Source: Petaurus breviceps papuanus
Taxonomy: Eukaryota > Chordata > Mammalia > Diprotodontia > Petauridae
Direction of reading: 5' to 3'
NCBI GenBank assembly: GCA_028583685.1
Contig: JAMXIF010000042.1
Coordinates: 16,599,031 to 16,663,030 of the forward strand
DNA length: 64,000 nt
The position numbers were made by a program, and so were the translations under genes. The stretch's first letter is position 1; each line of letters starts with the position of its first letter. Below, one piece after another: positions 35,088-45,800 of the stretch. The notes below the pieces were generated by a model that did not search any database, was not told the DNA's origin, and was given only the letters and a program-made list of their open reading frames with translations.

Positions 35088-35338
35088 CAGGGGTTCTTAA
35101 CCTTTTTTGTGTCATGAAAACCTTTGGTAGTTCAGTAAAATCTATGGATCCTTTATAGAAGGTTTTTAAATGTATTAAGTACATAAAGTATAAAGGAGAG
35201 CAAATATATTGAAATAAAGGCAAATATATTGAAATAAAGATGTAATTTTCCCCCATCCAATTTCAGGGACTCCCTGAAATCTAATCCATGGATTCTTGGT
35301 GGAGGAGGTCTATCTCAAAGACCCCAGCTTAAGAAACC
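35088..35338 (+). repeat. hAT-like non-autonomous DNA element with terminal inverted repeats
   Basis: Starts CAGGGGTTCTTAACC and ends AGCTTAAGAAACCC, imperfect inverted ends. The body has TGTGTCATGAAAACCTTTGG. A 21-base unit (GCAAATATATTGAAATAAAG) is duplicated in tandem at about 35,200-35,240. It is related to the copies at 30,533, 42,393 and 54,961. Confidence 0.6.
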
Positions 35339-36025
35339 CAAGTCAAGAAAATGTTCTATTGAAGTAATGTGGACTTTACCAAAAGACTTAATTGGATTAG
35401 ACACATCAACAATAAGTTTAATGTATGTATAATATGTATAAATTAATGTATCATATGTACCATGAGGGTGCCATGTGGCTTGAAGGGAGTCAGAATAGAA
35501 ATCTCTAGCCTCTTCCCCCGCCCCTCCCAAGGGAGACCTGAATTTCTTCCAAAAGGGGAAGCAGGAAGTTGGGACCAGAATCTTAGTTTACTATTTTGAG
35601 GTGATAAACAACACAAAGCACTTTAGGGAAGATTTGCCATGGTGAGTGAGGTTTCTTGCAGGAAAGGAGAAAGTTTTGTGGTTATGTCAGAATCAATCTG
35701 CTTCCCCCAAATTAAACAATCAACAGGAGTTGTGAGGCTTCTAGGACTATTTACATGACAATGCAGGAGTTGCAACAGTGCGGAAAATATATGAGAATTT
35801 AAAATAGTTAAGGTCATTGACAAGAATTGTCAGTTTTATTCTTAATATTTGTTTTGGTAGTCAAGGGGTTAAACTTAGTACTGACATGTGAAGCATCTGT
35901 GCATAATGTTATGAGAATTTAAAAATGTTTTACTTCCTTTTATTAATTTTTTTGGGGGGAGGGGAGTCAGGACTGTTTCTCCTAGTTAGATTATTTTTGA
36001 GCAGGCTGAAATCTATCCCATAATA
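35339..36025. other. Intergenic stretch, no element recognised
   Basis: AT-rich sequence between a hAT-like element and the LTR fossil. Some of it may belong to the fossil, but no end could be placed. Confidence 0.35.
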
Positions 36026-37326
36026 TGTTGTATGGGAAAGGTAAAAATGTGGTTTCTCAGAGACTGTTATAGTAAGTAGGTCCTTAGGCCTTAGGCCTAA
36101 GTTTCCATTTTTCTAGAAATTATGTGATTTTGAAACTTTAAAAATCTTTCTATATAGTTGCCCTAGTCAGCCCCCTCCCCCCTTCACCTAGCTTGCCATA
36201 AAAGGGTTAAGTTTCTATAGAACTGCAAGAATTGCTGAACAAGACTACTGATAAGAGGGAGACAGGCAGTAACCTTGGGAAGAAGCTCAGACCCTGGTTC
36301 TCAGACAAAAACTCCTAGATAATACTAAAAATAATGAAGAATGGAAGGAGCTGGCAGCAGCAGGTGGATTTGACCAATCAAGGAATAGACAGTAGCCTTG
36401 AGACCCTCAAGTCTAGATAAGAATTTATCAAATAGACTGAAAAGGGGTCCAGTATTCTAAGGTTGTTACTGCACTTGTGTAATAGACTTCATGTATTATG
36501 TATATTATCCAACAAGATTAGAGCCTCATTAGTAATAATTATGTTAACATTTGTAACCCTTGCTTATTTAACCCAGCTTTAGCTTCTGTACAGCAGCCTC
36601 CTCTCTCTTGGTGCTGTTCTGGAGACTAGACCGGCCGCTTCTCACGAGATTCAGATAAATCTTTCTATCTTCACTTTGAGAGGTCTCCAAGTAGTCAATT
36701 TGGGTTAGGGTCTCAGTACTACACGAAATGTGAAATTTTACTTAAAGCTTGAAACATTCCTCAGAGAAGATGCAGAAAAAGGGAGTCAAGGCTTCTGCAC
36801 ATAATATGACTTATCTCATTTGGGAGAGAATTCACTTGACTATAGGCATGTAAATCTCCCCTCTCAATCAGCCCATTTCAAAACCCTTTAAATGTGGTTT
36901 AATTTATAACCTAATTTAGTTTACCTGTAGAGTCTGTTTAACTAGGTTTGTTTCCTTAGGTGATATATAAGAATATAATCCTGCTTAACTGAATTTAAAT
37001 TTTACAACCTTGCACAAAGCATAGGATTATGAATATATGTATACATTTACACATGTATATTTTTTAATTTTTATGGCTTAAGAGGATGTATGAGATTGCT
37101 ATATGTAAAAAGAATTATTTCTCTGTCTCTCTTATGTAACTTTGTCTATAAAAAGCCTTGTTAGAGCCCTAATCTTTGTTCAGGGTTATTTTTTTTAAAG
37201 TCCTGAACCAGTGCTTAAATGTAATAAAACAAGGTTTTTACCTTTATAATTTCTGCGTTATGGTAGATTTATTTCAGCAGCAGTAACTTACCCCATGAAC
37301 TCAGAAGTGATATTTCTCCCATAACA
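36026..37326 (+). mobile_element. LTR fossil (outer), family not identified
   Basis: The ends are inverted and similar (TGTTGTATGGGAAA ... TTTCTCCCATAACA), as in an LTR. Near the right end there is a TATAAAA box (37,147) and an AATAAA signal (37,223). No matching target-site duplication was found. A second LTR-like segment lies inside. It is treated as an old solo LTR and carries no recognisable internal genes. Confidence 0.35.
36160..36723 (+). mobile_element. LTR-like fossil (inner, solo)
   Basis: Compact segment with a TTATTTAACCCAGC promoter-like box, CTTCTGTACAGCAGCCTCCT, a GC-richer block (CTAGACCGGCCGCTTCTC) and an end GGTCTCAGTACTACA. This architecture (promoter box, then R/U5-like pyrimidine-rich tract ending in CA) resembles an ERV LTR. 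The left border is approximate and no duplication was found. Confidence 0.42.
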
Positions 37327-37400
37327 GTAGAATGGAGTCAGGATCCTTGAATATAAAAGAGAAGCCCTCACAATGACATTTGTAAAATCCTTGTTAGCTT

Positions 37401-37406
37401 TATCTG

Positions 37407-37449
<43 letters not shown>

Positions 37450-37459
37450 NNNNNNNNNN

Positions 37460-37495
<36 letters not shown>

Positions 37496-37503
37496 GACAG
37501 ATA
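37401..37503. repeat. (TCTA)n microsatellite with a 10-N gap
   Basis: More than 20 TCTA units around a 10-base N run at 37,450-37,459, where the assembly could not resolve the array. The true length is unknown. It is a simple repeat without spacers, not a CRISPR array. Confidence 0.95.
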
Positions 37504-37752
37504 GGGGCAGCTAGGTGGTGCAGTGAATAGAGTGCTGGGCCTGTTAAGACTCGTCTTCTTGAGGTCAAATCTGGCTTCACTTACTAGCTGTGTGACTGTG
37601 AAAAGTCACTTAACCTAGTTTGCTTTAGTTACCTCATCTGTAAAAATGAGCTAGAGAAGGAAATGGCAAACCACTCCAGTATCTTTGCCAAGAAAACCCC
37701 AAATGGGGTTCAAAAGTCTGACACATCTGAAAATGACTGAACAACAGTCCAT
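37504..37752 (+). repeat. tRNA-headed SINE with RTE-type tail
   Basis: Head GGGGCAGCTAGGTGGTGCAG, core CCTCATCTGTAAAAATGAGC, then the RTE-like tail GAAGGAAATGGCAAACCACT through AAATGACTGAACAACAG. It abuts the TCTA array, which may have grown beside it. Confidence 0.82.
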
Positions 37753-37849
37753 CTATCTTTGGTCTAGAGTTGTGATTTCATTAGTGGAAGGAACTCCGGT
37801 CAGAAAATTCCATCTACCAATGTAGAGTGGCAACTAACTCTTTAGGACA

Positions 37850-38990
37850 TTTTTGTAATATACATAGGCCCTCATCCAGGTCATCTGGCCCATTTACCCT
37901 GAGGGTCTCAAGAGGTTCAGTCCTTAGCTCTCTACTCTTCTCCCTCTATACTATTACACTTGGTGAACTTATCATCTCCCATAGATTTAATTATCATCTT
38001 TATGCTGATGATTCTCAAATCCACCTAATCTGCTGACCTCTACTTTTACATCTCCAATTACCTTTCAGACATCTCACACTGGATGTCCAGCAGACATCTT
38101 AAATTCAACATGTCTAAAATTGCACTTATTATTTTTACCTCTCAATTCTTTACCCCCATCCTCAGCCCCACCCCTGCCACCTTTCTATTACTGTCTAGGG
38201 TAATCTCATCCTCCCAGTTCCTCAGGCTTACAATCTAGATTCCTCACTGTCTCTCACCCCCCCAAATCCAATACCAATTATCAATTTCCCCCCTGCAGCA
38301 TCTCTTATATATGCCTTCTTCTCTCCTCTGACACTATTACCATTCTGGTGCAGGGCCTCATCACCTCATTGCCAGAACTACTGAAATATCATTGTAGGGT
38401 TTGCCTGCCTAAAGTGTCTCCTCACTTCAATCCATCCTCCATTAAGCTGCCAAAAAGTGATTTTCCTAAATTTCAAGTCCAATTCATGTTACCCTTTATC
38501 TAATAAACTCCAGGGGCTCCCTTTAAGATCAAATATGAAATTCACTTTTTGGCATTTGAAGTCCTTCAAAACTGTCCCCCACTGACCCCTTTCCAATCTT
38601 CTTACACTTTACTCCCCACCATCTACTTTCTGATACGGTTCCACTGGCCTTCTTTTGGTTCCACAAAGATCTGGTGCTCTGGACATTTTCTCTGGCCATC
38701 CCCTTGTGCCTAGAATGCTTTCTCTCATCATCTCCACCTAATGGCTTCCCAGACTTCCTTTAAGTTTCAGCTAAAATCCCATCTGTCCCAAGAAACCTTT
38801 CCTAACATTTCTGAATTCTAGTATCTTCCTTTTAAAAATTATTTTCTGCATGTATCTTGTTTGATGTCTCCCCCATTAGACTGTGAGCTCCTTAAGGGTA
38901 GAGACCATTTTGCATCTTTTTGTATCCCCAGTGCTTAGCATGGTGCCTGGTACAGAGTAGGTAGTGTTTACGGACTTAGTAAATGAAACT
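37850..38990 (+). repeat. L2 LINE, RT end to 3' terminus
   Basis: The first open part reads LRVSRGSVLSSLLFSLYTIT and FNYHLYADDSQIHL, the L2 RT blocks including YADD. It runs collinearly to GTGAGCTCCTTAAGGGTAGA and a 3' end near TTAGTAAATGAA. About 1.1 kb; inactive. Confidence 0.9.
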
Positions 38991-39034
38991 GCAGATCTCG
39001 ATTATGTACAACTTGATTTTAAAAATGTACATAT

Positions 39035-39190
39035 TGGGGGCAGCTAGGTGGCTCAGTGAATAGGGCACCAGCCCTGGAGTCAGGAGGACCTGAATTCAAA
39101 TCCGGCCTCAGACACTTAACACTTACTAGCTGTGTGACCTTGGGCAAGTCACTTAACCCCAACTGTCCTGCATTCCCCCTTCCAAAAAGC
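39035..39190 (+). repeat. tRNA-headed SINE (first subfamily)
   Basis: Head GGGGGCAGCTAGGTGGCTCA, body CTTAACACTTACTAGCTGTG, 3' end TTCCAAAAAGC followed by an AT-rich run. ATGTACATAT (left) and ATATACATAT (right) may be a worn duplication. Confidence 0.9.
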
Positions 39191-39754
39191 AAATATATAT
39201 ATATACATATGCATATAATAAATTCAACATGTAACTTTCACAGTTGTCCTATTTGTGATTCTTTCTGTTCTTCCTTTTGCTCTCTTTTGCACATTTTACT
39301 TGAAAGATGCTTCAATGACCCTCTTTTCTTTTTTGCTATCCTACCCCAATCCTTTTTCTCCCTCCAATTCCCTTCTCAATGGAAAAGAAAAAGCATTTTG
39401 TAAATTGCTAAGCAATTTGCAAATGTAAAATGGTACTACAGGGTAATGGACTCAATCAACAAAGTAGGGTGTTTTAAGAATCACTGTAACTAAGCAGATG
39501 AATGGATTGAATTTACCCTTCACAATGTTGAGATCTGATCTGCTTGGTTTACATTGCTGCCATCTCCCACAATCTTTATCAGCTCACAAATCCTAAACTG
39601 CGGTGCTTCAAACAGTAAGAGTAAGTTATGGTCTGGTCTCTGCAGTGTGATTTAACCTAAATTGTCTTGATTTACCAATTAAAAACCTCTGATTTTAAAA
39701 ATGAAGTTGGTTTTCCTTAATATGAGTGATTTTCAAAGGGTATACCATGCCTGA

Positions 39755-40088
39755 GTTATGTGAGGTGTGCTGTGAAGTTGTGGATTTTTTCATTTTTTAA
39801 AAAGTATAAATAATTTTAATATAAATTTTACTTATCCAGCATATATCACATGGTAAGAATAGTTTTCACACAACAAACAAAACGTATCTATTACACTAAC
39901 CTCAAAACACATCAGACCTTGAACTCCCAAAGACCTCAACAAAAACAGCTACTATTATTGAAGGGAAACTGCAGATGCTCCAGTCTCCTTATTCTCCCAT
40001 AATGTTACCAACTTAAGTGCTCAATGTGCCGTGATTCCTTACTACAAAGAATACTGCACCATGAGCAAAAAGTTTGAGAACCATTGTT
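39755..40088 (-). repeat. hAT-like DNA element, antisense
   Basis: Read on the minus strand it starts CAATGGTTCTCAAACTTTTT, a Charlie-type hAT end, and continues GCTCATGGTGCAGTATTCTT and GATTCCTTAC-related sequence. The far end is uncertain. Confidence 0.42.
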
Positions 40089-40187
40089 TTACATTCTCTC
40101 AATAACTTTCTAGGAGAATTAACTTCCCCACTCAAATTTAAAGCTGTTAGGATTTCAAAATTTGAAATCGTGTAATTTTCACAGTAT

Positions 40188-40715
40188 CATAGAATTTCAA
40201 GATATAAGGAACCACCCTGGCTATTTAGCCAAAACCATATCTGGAAAAGAATCCCCTCTCCAACATGCCTGAAAAGGGGTTATCCCAACTCTCTTTGAAG
40301 ATCTCCAGTGAAGAGGAAGCAGGTTTTCAGAGTAAGCATCAACACCCCAGAAATCAGCAAATGCTAAAATCAGGGCTTGGTTTATTGGTTTGTTGGTTGA
40401 TTAGATTTAAGAAAGTGGAGAAAACATTAATAATACAGATTTAACTAAAACTGTGTTTTGAATACATTTTTTTTGAGGTCCAGTTAGTTGTTAAGCATTT
40501 ACCAGCACTCCTTGGGAGGAAAGCAGTACCATCTAAGGCAGTCCATTTAACTTTTTGACAGCTATAATTGTGGGGATGCTTTCCTTTTCCTTTTTCCAAG
40601 CTGAAATCTGCCTCTCTGTAACTTCTACTGATTGCCTCTAATTCTTTCTTTAATGGCCAAGCAGGACAAGCCAAGTCCCTGTTCCACGTGAAACCCCTTC
40701 AAATACTTGTATCAA
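40188..40715 (-). repeat. L3/CR1 LINE 3' part
   Basis: ATCATAGAATTTCAAGATAT, GAATCCCCTCTCCAACATGC and CTCTTTGAAGATCTCCAGTG, then AAATCTGCCTCTCTGTAACT and CCCTTCAAATACTTGTAT: the standard antisense CR1/L3 3' order with an insertion in the middle (about 40,330-40,485). Confidence 0.78.
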
Positions 40716-40845
40716 CCCACCCTGACACTGTATCCTAAAGTACTCTGGGCCTTAGGCCCTTGCACTCCACCGTTCTGGCTCCTAGCCGCTGCACCTGACA
40801 TGTTGATGTACCCTAAGGACCCACCAGTGAAGTTTTCAGCATCAA

Positions 40846-41190
40846 ATATGAAATCCTCTATTTGGCATATGATGCCCTTCAAAACCTTCCCCCAATCCCC
40901 TATCTTTCCAAACTTCTTACACCTTCTCCTCCTCCCGCCACCCCACCTCCCATCTACTCTGATCCAGTGACAATGCCTTCCTGCTGTTCCACAAACATTT
41001 CCTGAGTTCCAGGTCTTTCCATCCACCCTACAGCTAATGTTGTTTTATAGGTGTTGCCTCCCCAAATTAGTGTGAACTTCTTAAGAAGCTTTCATTTTTT
41101 TTTTCTTTATCAGTCTCTAGGACTTGTCACAGTACTTGGCACCTAGTAAGAACTTAATAAATATTTTTTAATTAATTAATTCATTCATTC
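40846..41190 (+). repeat. L2 LINE 3' part, sense
   Basis: ATGAAATCCTCTATTTGGCA, GATGCCCTTCAAAACCTTCC, then GTTCCACAAACATTTCC and AGAACTTAATAAATATTTTT at the 3' end. The overlapping open frames on both strands are not genes. Confidence 0.78.
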
Positions 41191-41194
41191 ATTC

Positions 41195-41320
41195 TCAACG
41201 AGCATTTATTATACATTTGTATTATATGTCAGGCACCGTAAAAGGGATTGGGGATACAAAGACAGAAATAAAAATAACTGCCTTCAGGGAGTTCACATTT
41301 TATGTAGGGAGCCTGACAGA
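41195..41320 (-). repeat. L2 3' end, antisense
   Basis: CGAGCATTTATTATACATTT, ATGTCAGGCACCGTAAAAGG and TTCAGGGAGTTCACATTTTA are an antisense L2 terminus. It faces the sense copy just to its left, tail to tail. Confidence 0.68.
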
Positions 41321-41324
41321 TTCT

Positions 41325-41550
41325 CCCTCACCCCACACATCCAATCAGTTGCTAAATCTTGCTGCTTTTACCTCAACAGAATTTCTGGCATCTAACCCCT
41401 ATGTCTACTAACACAGCCAACACCTTAGTTTAAGGATATTATCATCTCTTGCCCAGACTATTGTGACCTCCTCATTGTCCCTAGCCTCAAGCCTCTCCCA
41501 ACTCAAGTCCATCCTCCATGATTTCCCTTAAGCACATATTTGACCATGTA
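41325..41550 (+). repeat. L2 fragment, sense
   Basis: CCTCACCCCACACATCCAAT, then GCCCAGACTATTGTGACCTC and CTCAAGCCTCTCCCAACTCA match the L2 region between RT and 3' end. Confidence 0.72.
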
Positions 41551-42392
41551 AGTATATCTCTTAGATATGAATAATCCACAAAGTTAATAGGCTAGTCATG
41601 AATGAAACTAAGAAATAATATGTTGATGGATAACCTGTACTCATAGTAAAAAAACTTTAAGTGGTCTATAGTAAGATGTTCAGTCCAATAGACAGATCTT
41701 TGACAGATCTATAGATTTTAGAGAGACATGGATAAGAATCCCACTGTATGTGAAGGTATGGTAATGAGCTGCTCTTACAAAAAAGGTATAGCCATCAAAG
41801 GAGGCTCACAGGTTTTCCATGAGAACATAAAATATAGAGGAAATAAAATGTAAGGAAAACTACTTTTGGATAGAGATAGATAGCTGGTAGGCCCATTATG
41901 TATAAGTTTGCAAAAAAACCAGAAATATCTCAATACTAATATCATCAGACATCTAAATATTTTTGCTTTAAAAATGATGTATTAATAAGGTAACTACTTC
42001 AATCTTTACATTTTTAGAGCATTCTTTCAAAATACTGAGTTATATCAGATACCAGCTGAAAACAATGATATATGCTCATTGTACTTTTCAAGGGAGCTTT
42101 AAATGCATTACTGTTGTTACTGTTATTTAATGCTTTGGATCAAAATTTGTGAAAAAAAATAGATATTATTTCAAAATCTTATTATACTTTTAATGGTCAT
42201 TGTAGACAAAACATTATAGACTTTCACATCCATCTTTATCTAGATTCTTCTGCATAGGAATGCTATATTAATCATGCCCAATTACAAAGTAAGTACTGAG
42301 ATTTTTGGAAATAAAGTGACCAAGAGAACAGTCCAACCAAAGAAAGAATCTGGGTTCCTAACAGGTTCACCATAGCCCTCATCTACTAGATG
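41551..42392. other. Intergenic stretch downstream of ZCCHC4
   Basis: AT-rich, no recognised repeat or gene. Part may be ZCCHC4 3' UTR or its downstream flank. Confidence 0.35.
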
Positions 42393-42561
42393 AAGCATTC
42401 TTAACCAGGAGTATGTGAACATAAAAAAACTGATAACTATATTTAATCAGTTTCTTTAATAACTTAAGGATTTTGTTTTATGCATTTAAAAACATCATTC
42501 AGAAAACAGACTTAGAGAACCCCAAAGGGGACCTGACACAGAAAAAGGTTAAGAACACCTA
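42393..42561 (-). repeat. hAT-like non-autonomous DNA element
   Basis: The ends GCATTCTTAACC and GGTTAAGAACACC form inverted repeats. The body shares TAAGGATTTTGTTTTATGCA-type sequence with its relatives. It lies within about 150 bases downstream of the ZCCHC4 stop, so may be in the 3' UTR. Confidence 0.55.
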
Positions 42562-42706
42562 TACTACAGAGAGCACACTGTTTGACAATATTAAGTTTCT
42601 CAAGGTGCACATCTCTGAAAGTAACAGAATTTAAGTCCAGTATAGCACTTTCAGAAAATGACTCCAAAGGTTAAGCTGTAAATCTTATTCTCAGGTCACT
42701 GGACAT

Positions 42707-42842
42707 TTAGGAGTAAGGATATTGATGTCCTCTTCTCTTCTTTTTCTTTTTCCTTGTAGCAGTTGCATGATTCATAGATTGTCCTTTAGTGGTCTCCATT
42801 TTCATCTTGTTACTTTTTTTTTGCTTCTGTTTCCTGACAGCC
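42707..42842 (-). CDS. ZCCHC4: ZCCHC4 last coding exon: basic tail and stop
   Basis: Encodes [30 protein letters not shown], a run of Lys/Arg, and GHQYPYS before TAA. Human has [20 protein letters not shown] but ends differently (AHQYLGS). The tail looks like a nuclear/nucleolar targeting sequence (inference). The 3' UTR runs left from 42,706. No AATAAA was seen nearby, only ATTAAA-like candidates, so its end is not called. Confidence 0.93.
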
Positions 42843-45800
42843 CTGCAAAACAAGGTGTTAAATTATGTTATAGAAAAAGCACAGTGAATTACAAATACAT
42901 TGCTATCCAATTAACCAGCTAACCAAATAAGCAAGTACAAGAGTTTTAAAAAATTTACTGTACAATATATGCCCATAAAATTCTAACAGTAATAACAAGG
43001 AGTTAGAGGCCTGAGCAAGCAAAACGTTGTTTGGGAAAACAAATTTCTTTGAAAGATGGTTACTAGTGATTCAGATCAGTCTATCGAGGACAAACAGCAC
43101 AGAGTTAAACAGACAGGCCAATGAAAAACTATTTTTTAACATCCATACTGCTCAGCTCAGCACTTCAATCTTCAAATCCTTGAATTACATTTTCTAGAAA
43201 AAGGACTAAGACTTGGGAAGTTAGCAGAGTGAAAAAAAAATGCAAAAGCATAACAGATGGGGATGACAATTGAAAGGCCCATTTTATAAGCTCTCTAGTT
43301 AATTTTCCATTCCTTATTAAATTCAACAACTCTGACAAATGCTACATAGAATATATAAAATACATGGTCACTGTCTCCTGGAAGCCTGCAGTTAGTTTAA
43401 AGCAATGAATAATGAATACCAATGACCTAAAGAAGGATTAACTTGAAACTTGCCCTATAAGAGTATGAAACCAGAGTAAAGAGCATTGAACTTTTCACTC
43501 TGGTGTTCTCCAAACTAACATTAGATTGTTAGCCCTTTGAGGGCAGGGACTATCTTTTGCTTCTTTTTATATAGTATCTGGCATACAGTAGGTGCTTAAT
43601 AAATGTTTACTGATTGACTGACATGAGGCAATTAGTGGCTAAGAAAGATTTCACACAAACACAAAGAACTCTGTAGTTTATCATATTTCTGAAGAAATCT
43701 GTATGCTTATGAATTTGTCACTAGCATAGTCTGCAGCAAAGTCCACTTCCCATGGTTATTCTATAATAAAAAGAATTGGATTCACTTTCACAAAACACAG
43801 CAAGTTGCAAGATACCAAAGGCAAAGCTTTTTCTTGATGTGTCAAAGGTGGAAACACCTACATCAAGGGCCCAAGTGTATTTAAAGCCTTCACAAGCTTG
43901 TCAGCTACTCCAACTCAGCTTGTATCTGATTTCTTTATCTCCTCACTGTGGTTTTCCCATCCATCCTTAGAAGTTAGGTACTTTTGATTGAAAGGGTCTA
44001 GGTCACTGATAGAAGGTAAGTGAGGAAAAAAAGGGAACAAAATGAAAAAAGTATAGAAAGGCAATACCATCTTCTACTTTAAAACTAATTAAGAAATAAT
44101 AGTGTCTTTTTAAGCAAATGCAAAATTTTATAAATTTCATTCTAAATATATAACTATCCCCAAAATCTGAATATGAACCTCAAGAAAAATGCTAATGAAG
44201 ACCACTGCTATAAACTGCTCGGGGCGGGGCGGGGGGGAGGGAGAAAACCCAAACATTCTTCAGGCCAATGTTTTCTGCTCAGGTGGCTTGTGTCACAGGT
44301 CTCCAGGAGGCTTTTTACTGCTAAGCTGACTTGTTCTATCAGATTTTTATAAACAAGTTACTGTATTCAAGTTTTTTAAGCTTGTAAACTTTTATCCTAA
44401 AATATTTTCTTCTATTGTTGTTGTTGTTCAGTCATTTTCATCATGTCTGATTCCTTGTGACCCTCATTTGGGGTTTTCTTGGCAAAGACACTGGAGTGAT
44501 TTGCCATTTCCTTCTCCAACTATTTTACCGATAAGAAAACTGAGGCAAACAAGTTTAAGTGACTTCCCTAGGGTTACACAGCTAGTGTGTCTGAGGCTGA
44601 ATTTGAATTTACTACAGGCCTGGCATTCTATCCACTACACCACCTAACTGCCCTAAGCATTTTCCAGTCTAGCCAAATATGATAAGTGATTGAAAATACC
44701 TATCCAAATAGAGTAACAATGCCTAGGAGGTACATTTAAATAACCCAACCAGCCCTCTTACCATTCACTTGCTAATTCTCTGCCTCCTGGAAGTAAACAG
44801 AAGCAAACAAAAAGCATGGCAGTGGAATAATGGTGAGAGTTTGAAACTCCAATATTAAAAACATACTCTGTTCCTTTAGGGTGGTCAATGCCATGGAAAA
44901 TAAAGTAAGTAGAGAAGGAATGTGTCAATGGCCTGGACATATTGCATGGTACACAGAGTACCAGCCTTGGAGTCAAAAAGACCTTGGTTCAAATTCTGTC
45001 TTGTGAAACTTACTAGCTCTGTAACCCTGGGCAAGTCATATAATCTCTGAGTCTCATTTTCTCTATGTGCAAAATAAGAATAATAACTATGTAGTACCTA
45101 CATAAGAAGTCTGTTGGGAGGCTCAAATAAGATACTATTAAACTTCAGGCACCTAGGTGGCACAGTGGATAGAGTGCCAAGCTTAGAATCAGGAAGACCT
45201 GAATTCAATACCGGCCTCAGAAATTTACTAGCTGTGTGACCCTGAGCAAGTCACTCCACTCTCAACTGTAAAATGAACTGGAGAGAAAAATGGCAAACCA
45301 CTCCAGTATCTGCTAAGAAAACTCAAAATGGCGTCACAAAGAGGAGACATGGCTGAACAATAGCAACAAAAAGCTTTGTGAATTTTAAAGCAATATGTCA
45401 GTAGATATTATTTTATTATTATTATTGTTGTTACTGTTCTCATTCTTCATCTGAGGAGTTCCAACAGAGGCAGTCCTATGACAGGTTACTATCTTACTTT
45501 TGTTCTTTTTTGTCTAATATTCAAAAAGGTGGCTAAATGATTATGTTTTATAATTAGATAATGGCATAGGGATATAAGCTTATCTTCTTGATGATCACTG
45601 AAACTATCTTCAGGATATTTCTACTTGCAGACAGAACAACAGCAGTTTTATACTTCATCCTCTTTCCAAGTGGTTTTAATTTCTTCTAACAGATTTTCAT
45701 ATTATGAGAGCTTTCACTCTACAGTTGAAAAATTATGAGTATTTGGTATAGGAACATTTATGAAAAATACTGCTTTTCTTAATAAACGTTCCTGAAGCTG

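Noticed and set aside
37401-37503. Regular repeat array resembling a CRISPR
   Set aside because: Four-base units without spacers in a vertebrate genome; a plain microsatellite.
39056-39403. Frames beginning [11 protein letters not shown] and similar (also at 49,575 and 58,452)
   Set aside because: The shared peptide comes from the SINE head and body, which recur in several copies.
40712-41026. 104-codon minus-strand frame with Gly/Arg runs
   Set aside because: Antisense shadow of the L2 3' region.
42000-42706. ZCCHC4 polyadenylation signal
   Set aside because: No AATAAA on the minus strand was seen in this stretch; the ATTAAA candidates are too weak to call.
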